From an uncultured Campylobacter sp. (GTDB lineage Bacteria > Campylobacterota > Campylobacteria > Campylobacterales > Campylobacteraceae): a DNA stretch of 6,077 nucleotides. Each line of letters starts with the position of its first letter. Position 1 is the stretch's first letter. Both the position numbers and the translations under genes were made by a program. Positions 1 to 5,259 of this stretch are shown one piece after another. Under the pieces are notes generated by a model, which made no database searches, was not told the DNA's origin, and was given only the letters and a program-made list of their open reading frames with translations. The stretch spans positions 1-6,077 of the forward strand of contig NZ_CALEDC010000204.1 in NCBI RefSeq assembly GCF_937949835.1, given 5' to 3'.

Positions 1-540
1 CCGAATTTGGACGGCTTATTCTCAGCAACCAGTGCAATAAAAGAGAGTGCCACGCCAAATGCGACCCACACGGACGAAGCAAACACTACGCAAATTCTAA
101 AAAAAGCGAGCACCGCGCCTTGCAAAAATGAGCCACAAGCCGAACTAAAAAACGAACTAAACCGCGCTGCCGAGCCGCAAGCAGAATTACAAAATAAGTC
201 AAACTACGCTATCAAGTCGCAAGTCGGGTACCGAAGCGAGCTAAGCCATGACGAGTTGCAAGCCGAACACCAAGGCAAATTAAACCGTGCCGAGCAGCAA
301 TGGCAAGGCAAACCAAGCTGCGTTAAGCAGCAAAACGAACGGCAAAGCAAGCCATGCGCCGCCGAGCCGCAGGACGTGCTAATCCTGCTTTCGCTTGGGG
401 CATTCGACTTTCCGCAGCAGTGTTTCATCCGCGCAAACGCAAGCGGCACGCGCTACTTCATCCGCCGCCCGCTTCCTACGCGCGAAAACCACGCGGCACA
501 TCAAAAAATTTCGGAGATATTTTCACAATGGCAGAGATAA
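1..540 (+). CDS. trmB: 3' end of probable tRNA (guanine-N7-)-methyltransferase (TrmB), with internal repeat region; 5' partial
   Basis: The frame is open from the first base (Pro-Asn-Leu-Asp...) to TAA at 538-540, so the start lies upstream; the TTG at position 7 is not a credible start. About 180 residues are visible. The first ~40 are polar low complexity. Residues encoded by 130-363 form a degenerate 13-14-residue repeat rich in Q, E, A, K and N. The last ~55 residues (from DVLILLSLGAFDFPQQCF to the stop) look like an ordinary folded domain with alternating hydrophobic and basic residues. No methyltransferase motif lies in the visible part. The TrmB call rests on gene order (trmB precedes ftsE in C. 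jejuni, recalled knowledge) and on a tail that resembles the C-terminal extension I expect in epsilonproteobacterial TrmB proteins. TrmB would methylate G46 of tRNAs using S-adenosylmethionine. The stop overlaps ftsE by 13 nt. It could instead be an unrelated gene with a disordered region. Confidence 0.55.
   Translation, partial: PNLDGLFSATSAIKESATPNATHTDEANTTQILKKASTAPCKNEPQAELKNELNRAAEPQAELQNKSNYAIKSQVGYRSELSHDELQAEHQGKLNRAEQQWQGKPSCVKQQNERQSKPCAAEPQDVLILLSLGAFDFPQQCFIRANASGTRYFIRRPLPTRENHAAHQKISEIFSQWQR
130..375 (+). repeat. Degenerate in-frame tandem repeat, ~39-42 nt units, inside the probable trmB 3' region
   Basis: Unit starts can be placed at 130, 172, 214, 253, 292, 325 and 364, giving spacings of 42, 42, 39, 39, 33 and 39 nt, all multiples of three. 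The encoded units include EPQAELKNELNRAA, EPQAELQNKSNYAI, ELQAEHQGKLNRA and KQQNERQSKPCAA. The first two are the most alike; later units decay. The last start (EPQ at 364) runs straight into the hydrophobic C-terminal segment. Unit gain or loss would keep the frame, and so the coupling to ftsE. The alignment was made by eye. Confidence 0.6.
513..517 (+). promoter_or_regulatory. Ribosome binding site for ftsE
   Basis: GGAGA lies 10 nt before the ATG at 528, inside the 3' end of the upstream gene. It supports the 528 start over the in-frame ATG at 354, which would add 58 residues that only overprint the upstream gene in another frame. Confidence 0.5.
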
Positions 541-1217
541 CGGACGATTACAATATCATCACCGCAGCGGGCCTCACGCTAGGCTACGAAAAGGCGGGCG
601 CGGTCATCCAAGACGCGAGCTTCGGCATCGGCGCGAAGGACTTCGTCATCATCACGGGCAAGAGCGGCAGCGGCAAATCCACGCTGCTTAAGTCCTTCTA
701 CGGCGGCATCGACATCATCGGCGGCGAGCTGAACGTCTGCCTGTGCGATCTAAAGGGCATCACAAACTCCGATCTGCGCACCCTGCGCCAGCGCATCGGC
801 ATTATCTTTCAAAACTACCGCCTGATCAACGAATGGACGATCGAGCGCAACATAATGCTTCCGTTAATGATAATGGGCTACAATCAGCAGGTCTGCCAAG
901 ACCAAGCCAAAAAGCTACTGCGCCACGTCGAGCTCGGGCATAAGATGGGCAAGTATCCGCTCGAGCTTAGCGGCGGCGAGCAGCAGCGCGTGGCTTTGGC
1001 GCGTGCGATGGCGCATAATCCGCGCCTGCTGCTGTGCGACGAGCCAACGGGAAATTTGGACGACTACTCCAGTGCCATTATTTGGAATTTGTTGCGCTCG
1101 GCGTGCGAGTCGTGGAACGCCTGCGTCGTCATCGTGACGCATAAAATGCCCGCTACGCTGCGTTTTAGGCACCGACATTTTGAGATTAAGGACGCTAAAG
1201 TAAATGAAATCGATTAA
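528..1217 (+). CDS. ftsE: Cell division ATP-binding protein FtsE
   Basis: This is a 229-residue ABC ATPase, close to the usual FtsE length. Visible motifs are Walker [10 protein letters not shown] (residues 44-52), Q-loop Gln95 in [10 protein letters not shown], signature LSGGEQQR (147-154), Walker B LLLCDEP (167-173) with catalytic Glu172, D-loop NLD (176-178) and switch His205. All catalytic residues are therefore present. FtsE binds FtsX on the cytoplasmic side of the inner membrane, and its ATP cycle drives changes that control septal peptidoglycan hydrolysis through a periplasmic partner. The assignment over other ABC ATPases such as LolD rests on the adjacent ftsX and EnvC-like gene. 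The start at 528 has a fair RBS and a typical FtsE N-terminus. The gene overlaps the upstream gene by 13 nt and ftsX by 14 nt, suggesting coupled translation. The C-terminus ([21 protein letters not shown]) looks complete. Confidence 0.93.
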   Translation: MAEITDDYNIITAAGLTLGYEKAGAVIQDASFGIGAKDFVIITGKSGSGKSTLLKSFYGGIDIIGGELNVCLCDLKGITNSDLRTLRQRIGIIFQNYRLINEWTIERNIMLPLMIMGYNQQVCQDQAKKLLRHVELGHKMGKYPLELSGGEQQRVALARAMAHNPRLLLCDEPTGNLDDYSSAIIWNLLRSACESWNACVVIVTHKMPATLRFRHRHFEIKDAKVNEID

Positions 1218-2019
1218 AACCCATTTCGGCGTGATCTTTTCGCTCGTCGCGCTGCTTTTTTCAGTGCAGTTTGGAATTTTTATGAGCAACCTAACCAAAA
1301 GCTACGAGCGCTCGATCCAAAACGAATACAACATCGTGCTAGTCTCCAAAACCTCGCTCAGCCTGCAAGACGCGCAAAAAGCGGTGCCGAAGATCAGCTC
1401 GATTAGCGAAATTTCCACAGCGGGCATTACCGAGCGACTAAAGGGTAAAATTTCACAAAACGCCTTTGCCGAGCTTAGTAAAAATTTGCCTAAATTTTAT
1501 AGCGTCAAGCTTGAAAGCTTCCCCGACGCCGCGCAGCTTGCAAAGATCGAGCAGGATCTAAAATCCATAGGCTCGCTCACGCGGGTTGAAATTTTTAAAA
1601 AGACCCACGATGAAATTTTTAAAATTTTACTACTTATCAAAAGCCTTGTTTACGGCTTTGCGTTTCTCATCGTGCTTTTAGGCGTGATGCTAATCCACCG
1701 CCAGATGCGTATTTGGGTCTATGAGCACAAAGAGCGCATCGAGATCATGGAGCTTTTCGGCGCGTCGTTTCTGATAAAAAGCGGCAAGCTCTACCGAATG
1801 GCGATAATCGACTCCTTCATCGCCACGCTGATCGTGACCTGCTTCTACATTGCGCTTCCTTCTTGGGAGGTGTTTTCGACAACGCTTAAGGGTATCGGCG
1901 ATCTACGCACCGCCATAGTGCTGCCTTACGACGCGCTGATCCTTTTAGGCGTGGCTTTAGCACTATCTATCATCGCGGTAAGTTTTGTGATGCTGCAAAT
2001 CGGAAATAAACGAGCATGA
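1204..2019 (+). CDS. ftsX: Cell division protein FtsX (ABC transporter permease-like subunit)
   Basis: This 271-residue inner-membrane protein has the FtsX layout. Hydrophobic segments lie near residues 8-28, 142-165, 200-219 and 243-265, giving four membrane spans with a periplasmic loop of about 110 residues (31-141) between the first two. In characterised FtsX proteins that large loop binds the coiled coil of the periplasmic hydrolase or activator. The ERIEIMELFGASFLI stretch (178-191), just after the second span, matches the conserved cytoplasmic segment of FtsX/MacB-type permeases that contacts the ATPase. The protein is somewhat shorter than E. coli FtsX, which has a longer N-terminus. 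A weak TAAGGA (1187-1192) lies 11 nt before the ATG. The gene overlaps ftsE by 14 nt, and its TGA overlaps the next ATG (ATGA at 2016-2019), so stoichiometric production with both partners is likely. The family call is firm from context plus topology. Confidence 0.9.
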   Translation: MKSIKTHFGVIFSLVALLFSVQFGIFMSNLTKSYERSIQNEYNIVLVSKTSLSLQDAQKAVPKISSISEISTAGITERLKGKISQNAFAELSKNLPKFYSVKLESFPDAAQLAKIEQDLKSIGSLTRVEIFKKTHDEIFKILLLIKSLVYGFAFLIVLLGVMLIHRQMRIWVYEHKERIEIMELFGASFLIKSGKLYRMAIIDSFIATLIVTCFYIALPSWEVFSTTLKGIGDLRTAIVLPYDALILLGVALALSIIAVSFVMLQIGNKRA

Positions 2020-3398
2020 AAAGGGCTTTTTTAGCGCCGCTTCTTGCGCTGGGGCTTGCCGCGGCTCTTACTTATGCCGCGCCCGCAAAGGGACAAAGCA
2101 CGAAAGATAAGATCGCCAAAGCGGGTCAAGAGCTCAAAAGCTCGCAAAAGGAGGGTATGCAGCTCTCGCAAAAGATCGACGAGATCGCGGGCCAAATCGT
2201 AAAGGAGCAGGAGGGCTTTAAAAAGCGCGAGGGCGAGATCAAACAGCTAAGCGACGCGATCGAGGGCTTAAAAGATCAATACGCCGCCGAAGCGCAGGAG
2301 CTTGAAAAGCTTAATAGCCAAAACGTCACGCTTCTTAGCGTGCAAAACGATCTGGAAAGCAAGATCGCAAGCGTGATCTCGCAAGAGCTATCATTCGATC
2401 TCATCACCGACGTAAATTCCACCACCACGCCCGATTCTATCATGGCTAGCGAAATTTTGGAGGGGCTCGGCGTCGTTATGAACGACGAGCTGAAGGGGCT
2501 GATCAAAGACTACGAAAATAATCAAAATTTTATCAACGAGCAGAACAAAAAGATCAAATCGATCCAGGCAAGCATGGCGAGCTATGACAAGAAAAAAACC
2601 GATCTTGACGCCAAGCAAACCATCCAAAAAGAAAAGCTCGCGCAGATGAAAAAGGACAAAGAAGACTACATCGCGAGACTGGAGAAGATAAACGACGAGC
2701 AAGATGCCATATCTAAGACCCTGCAGGAGCTTAAGATCATCGATGACGCCGAGGAAAAAGCCAAAGCGCAGAAGGAGGAAGCGGCACGCCAAGCAAAGCT
2801 TGAAGCGCAGAAGCAAAAGGAGCGCCAGGCGCGCGAAAAAGAGTACGCCAAAGCAAAAGCGGCAGCAAAAAAGGCGGGCAAGCCTGAGCCTGCGCCTCCT
2901 AGCGAGCCCGAGCCAGAAGTGAGCGAGCCAGCGGATGAGCGCGTAAGCAAGATCAACCAAAAGGTCAAGCAGTACGGCTCGAGCTATCAGTCCTCGCGCG
3001 TTAAAAAATACAGCGGAGCCAAGACCGCGGCGCCTCTGAACGGCGCGTATTTGAAGCGGAAATTCGGCAACTACAACGATCCGGTGTATAACATCAAGCT
3101 TTTCAACGAAAATATCGTGCTCGGCTCAAACAGCGGCGACACACAGGTTAAAGCGGTGCTGCCGGGCAAAGTGGTCTTTGCTAAAGAAACTGCCGTGCTT
3201 GATAAGGTGGTGATCCTAGAGCATAGCGGCGGTATCCATACGATCTACGCGCATCTAAATCAGATCCCGCCTACCGTGCGCGTCGGCTCCAATGTCAAAA
3301 AGGGCTACATCATCGGGCGCATCGGCTCGGATCTGACCTTTGAAGTGACGCAGCAGAACTACCACATCAACCCGCTCGATCTCATCAGCCTGAGGTAA
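2016..3398 (+). CDS. EnvC-like periplasmic coiled-coil protein with degenerate LytM (peptidase M23) domain
   Basis: The product has 460 residues. Its N-terminus (MKRAFLAPLLALGLAAALTYA) is a signal peptide, with cleavage probably near residues 21-26. Residues ~28-285 are Lys/Glu/Gln/Ala-rich coiled coil, with a less regular middle (~125-165). A Pro/Glu-rich linker follows (288-306). The C-terminal ~120 residues fit a LytM/M23 fold, with VKAVLPGKVVFAK (378-390), HTIYAHL (408-414) and IGRIGSDLTFEV (433-444). The motifs that bind zinc in active members are not intact: HxGxD is replaced around LFNENIVLG (362-370), and the final HxH (as in HLHFE) reads DLTFE. One histidine, in YAHL, remains. This is the pattern of E. 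coli EnvC, which FtsEX recruits through its coiled coil and which activates AmiA/AmiB instead of cutting peptidoglycan. The start shares ATGA with the ftsX stop. Annotation pipelines will probably label it a peptidase, but activity is doubtful. Confidence 0.88.
   Translation: MKRAFLAPLLALGLAAALTYAAPAKGQSTKDKIAKAGQELKSSQKEGMQLSQKIDEIAGQIVKEQEGFKKREGEIKQLSDAIEGLKDQYAAEAQELEKLNSQNVTLLSVQNDLESKIASVISQELSFDLITDVNSTTTPDSIMASEILEGLGVVMNDELKGLIKDYENNQNFINEQNKKIKSIQASMASYDKKKTDLDAKQTIQKEKLAQMKKDKEDYIARLEKINDEQDAISKTLQELKIIDDAEEKAKAQKEEAARQAKLEAQKQKERQAREKEYAKAKAAAKKAGKPEPAPPSEPEPEVSEPADERVSKINQKVKQYGSSYQSSRVKKYSGAKTAAPLNGAYLKRKFGNYNDPVYNIKLFNENIVLGSNSGDTQVKAVLPGKVVFAKETAVLDKVVILEHSGGIHTIYAHLNQIPPTVRVGSNVKKGYIIGRIGSDLTFEVTQQNYHINPLDLISLR
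3392..3395 (+). promoter_or_regulatory. Ribosome binding site for the GTG-started ORF at 3401
   Basis: GAGG lies 5 nt before the GTG at 3401, overlapping the last codons of the EnvC-like gene. This good spacing is the main evidence that the following low-complexity ORF is translated. The start is only 2 nt after the upstream stop. Confidence 0.45.
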
Positions 3399-3400
3399 GC

Positions 3401-3871
3401 GTGAAAAATTCTAAATTTAGCGAATCTTGCGAGGATGCCGAAAGTTTAAATTTAAGTGAGCAAAATTTGGGCTGCGATTTAAATTTAAGTGAGCAGAATT
3501 CTTTAAAAGAGCAAAATTCCGCCGCTTCAAATTTGAGCGATGAATGCTCCGCTGCTGCGACAAAAAATTCTAGCGGCGAGAATTCAACCTCAGCGTTAAA
3601 TTTGAATGACGAAAATTCCAAAGCGACGTTAAATTTAAACGATCAAAATTTAAGCAACCAAAGCTTTGCCGCCATAGGTATCGCCTCCATGTCAAATTTA
3701 GATGGCGAGAATTCCGCCACGGGCGCTACTGCATTAAATTTTAAAAATAAAAATTCCGCGGCGGCGGACATCATAGCGACATCAAAAACGATGGCGGGCG
3801 CCGCAAAAACAGGAAGCTACAACGAGCGTCGTAGAAGTAAAAACGACGAAAACAGCGCAAAACGATATTGA
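3401..3871 (+). CDS. Hypothetical Asn/Ser/Ala-rich low-complexity protein with 11-residue repeats
   Basis: I do not recognise this protein. It has 156 residues from a GTG start, and by my count 24 are Asn and 26 Ser; there is no Trp. It has no signal peptide, membrane segment or catalytic motif. The body repeats LNL-S/N-E/D-Q/E-N-S/L: LNLSEQNL (16-23), LNLSEQNS (27-34), LNLNDENS (66-73) and LNLNDQNL (77-84), with looser copies SNLSDECS, SNLDGENS and LNFKNKNS. The two best pairs are each spaced exactly 11 residues apart. The last ~25 residues are basic (RRRSKND...AKRY). The product would be intrinsically disordered and cytoplasmic. For a real gene: an RBS 5 nt before the start, the tight position between co-directional genes, and 156 stop-free codons. 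Against: low complexity, and a partly open frame on the opposite strand. A repeat-expanded spacer that happens to be open is the main alternative. Confidence 0.5.
   Translation: MKNSKFSESCEDAESLNLSEQNLGCDLNLSEQNSLKEQNSAASNLSDECSAAATKNSSGENSTSALNLNDENSKATLNLNDQNLSNQSFAAIGIASMSNLDGENSATGATALNFKNKNSAAADIIATSKTMAGAAKTGSYNERRRSKNDENSAKRY
3445..3757 (+). repeat. Imperfect 33-bp tandem repeats and dispersed copies
   Basis: TTTAAATTTAAGTGAGCA followed by A/G and AATT occurs at 3445 and again at 3478, 33 nt apart with one mismatch over the shared 23 nt. A related pair starts at 3596 and 3629, again 33 nt apart (TTAAATTTGAATGACGAAAA and TTAAATTTAAACGATCAAAA). Looser copies lie near 3528, 3693 and 3734. 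All keep the same codon phase. The core pairs an AAATTT block with a GA.CAAAATT block about 9 nt later. Confidence 0.6.
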
Positions 3872-3886
3872 GATTACAAGAGTAGC

Positions 3887-3891
3887 GGAGG
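3887..3891 (+). promoter_or_regulatory. Strong ribosome binding site for the ThrE-type gene
   Basis: A consensus GGAGG lies 5 nt before the ATG at 3897, in the 25-nt gap after the low-complexity ORF. It is the strongest Shine-Dalgarno sequence in the cluster, so this gene need not depend on translation of the upstream ORF. Confidence 0.65.
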
Positions 3892-3896
3892 AAATA

Positions 3897-4712
3897 ATGA
3901 CAACAGAAATGGCGGCAGCAAAAGAAGCAGAAGCAGCGAGACCGCAAATCCAAGAGCTTACCAATTTTCTTAGCGAATACACCGCCAAGATGCTTAGTAT
4001 CGGCACTTACACCGCGCGCATCGAGCGCTGCGTGCGCAGGATAGCGGACGCTTACGACTATGAGGCTAGCCTGATGATCTTTGTGCGCCACTTCATCATC
4101 AGCGTGATGGATCCTGCGGACAACTCTATCCGCCGCACCTACGTCAAAACGGGCGCTGCAGCGCGTATCAGCTTCGATCTGATCTCGGAGCTAAGCGCGC
4201 TTAGCTGGGAAATTTACGACGAGAAAATCCCCCTTGCGCGCGCCAGAGCCTCATTTGCCGAAATTTTAGCCTCGCAGAAGAAAAGCTTTGCCAAAACTCT
4301 CGTTTTGCTCAGCGTCGCAAATGCCGCATTCTGCGAACTTTTCGGCGGCGACGGCGGTGCGATGGCATTAGTTTTTGCGGCTACGGCTTTTGGAATTTGC
4401 GCCCGCTATCTGCTTAGCAAGCTTAAAATCAACCTAAAAATCCAATACATCGCGGTTTCGTTCACAGTCTCCTTCATCGTCTCGCTAGGCGCTCGCTACG
4501 GGCTTAGCGCCACGCCCGACGTCGCCGTGGGATCGAGCATACTCTTTTTGATCCCCGGCGTCTGGCTGATCAACTCGGTATTTGACATCCTAAACGAAAA
4601 TATGCTCGTAGGCATCAGCAGAGGGCTAAACACGGGGCTTTTGATCATCTGCATCGCGATCGGGCTCTTTCTGACGCTTAGCATCTCAAATTTGGGGCTT
4701 GTAAATGTTTGA
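3897..4712 (+). CDS. Threonine/serine exporter family protein, N-terminal (ThrE_1 / YjjP-like) component
   Basis: This 271-residue protein has a soluble N-terminal half and a membrane C-terminal half. Residues ~17-128 (from IQELTNFLSEYTAKMLSIGTYTARIERCV) resemble the cytoplasmic region of the DUF1212/ThrE_1 family, in which a short helix with a small-residue/G-x-x-T pattern leads the domain. Hydrophobic segments follow near 132-149, 153-172, 183-200, 210-226 and 243-263. The stretch LIPGVWLINSVFDIL (218-232) matches the conserved Pro-Gly motif in the membrane part of the family. In Corynebacterium glutamicum, ThrE exports threonine and serine as one fused polypeptide; in E. coli the split pair YjjP/YjjB has been linked to succinate export. 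The substrate here cannot be told from sequence. The gene overlaps the next by 8 nt, and that gene encodes the partner half. The first ~15 residues (Ala/Glu-rich) are probably a flexible extension. Confidence 0.85.
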   Translation: MTTEMAAAKEAEAARPQIQELTNFLSEYTAKMLSIGTYTARIERCVRRIADAYDYEASLMIFVRHFIISVMDPADNSIRRTYVKTGAAARISFDLISELSALSWEIYDEKIPLARARASFAEILASQKKSFAKTLVLLSVANAAFCELFGGDGGAMALVFAATAFGICARYLLSKLKINLKIQYIAVSFTVSFIVSLGARYGLSATPDVAVGSSILFLIPGVWLINSVFDILNENMLVGISRGLNTGLLIICIAIGLFLTLSISNLGLVNV

Positions 4713-5205
4713 TATAGCGCTTTTGGTATTTAAGGATGCTTGCTTTGCCGCTGCGGCGGGGCTCGGGTTTGCGTATGCGTGCATGCCGCCTAAAAAGACG
4801 CTTATTTTCTCGGCACTGCTTGCAGCGGTTGCGCATTCGTGCAGGTTTTTGCTGATTCAAAGCCAAATTTTTTCGATCGCCGCCGCGACGCTTTTTGCGT
4901 CGTTTCTGATCGGCGTTTTGGGGATGCTCTGCGCCAAGCGCCTCAAGGTGCCCGCAGAGATCATCGCCTTCCCCGCGCTGCTTCCGATGATACCTGGCAT
5001 CTACGCCTACAAGGCGGTTTTGGCGCTGTTTTCTTATATCAGAGCTGCGGGCGCAGAGCATAAACTCGCTCATCTTATCTCGTTTTTCGATAACGCCCTT
5101 GCCACGGTTTCGATCTCGCTGGCGCTCGGCACGGGCGTCTCGATAACGCTGCTAATTTTCTACGAGCAGTCCTTGATGATCACTCGCGGCGCAAGAGGTA
5201 AATAG
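4705..5205 (+). CDS. Threonine/serine exporter family protein, C-terminal (ThrE_2 / YjjB-like, DUF3815) component
   Basis: This small, very hydrophobic protein (166 residues) has about five membrane segments, near 7-26, 32-50, 55-76, 86-110 and 132-153. The signature PALLPMIPGIYAYKA (90-104), a Pro-rich PG motif, is typical of the DUF3815/ThrE_2 domain. The ATG at 4705 overlaps the preceding gene by 8 nt in another frame, with a weak GGGG (4694-4697) 7 nt upstream, so translation is probably coupled to the YjjP-like gene. The two products are the split form of one ThrE transporter and should assemble in the inner membrane to export a small metabolite (amino acid or dicarboxylate; substrate unknown). 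It is the last gene of the plus-strand cluster and ends with TAG. The length is normal for YjjB-like proteins. Confidence 0.85.
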   Translation: MFDIALLVFKDACFAAAAGLGFAYACMPPKKTLIFSALLAAVAHSCRFLLIQSQIFSIAAATLFASFLIGVLGMLCAKRLKVPAEIIAFPALLPMIPGIYAYKAVLALFSYIRAAGAEHKLAHLISFFDNALATVSISLALGTGVSITLLIFYEQSLMITRGARGK

Positions 5206-5259
5206 CGCTAAATATGGGATTTTAAGCAGGCGGGGCGAGTAAATTTTATAAATTCTATT

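Noticed and set aside
354..527. Possible 58-residue N-terminal extension of FtsE from an in-frame ATG at 354
   Set aside because: The segment overprints the upstream gene in another frame, lacks FtsE-like sequence and is not needed. The ATG at 528 has GGAGA upstream and gives a normal 229-residue FtsE.
1588..1624. Direct repeat GAAATTTTTAAAA (1588) and GAAATTTTTAAAA (1612), 24 nt apart in ftsX
   Set aside because: It encodes the plausible stretch EIFKKTHDEIFK, and AAATTT wording is common throughout these genes. It is best read as codon bias.
2391..2960. Long minus-strand open frame (189 codons) opposite the EnvC-like gene
   Set aside because: It is a Leu/Arg/Phe-rich shadow of the Lys/Glu-rich coiled-coil codons on the plus strand; no independent RBS or domain was seen.
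3385..3621. Minus-strand open frame (78 codons) across the repeat ORF with repeating Phe-Lys-Phe units
   Set aside because: It mirrors the AAATTT repeats, crosses the 3' end of the EnvC-like gene and lacks an RBS. The plus-strand frame is longer and has GAGG 5 nt before its start.
3445..3757. CRISPR array reading of the regularly spaced repeats
   Set aside because: Units are short, degenerate, irregularly spaced beyond two 33-bp pairs and in constant codon phase, with no unique spacers and no cas genes.
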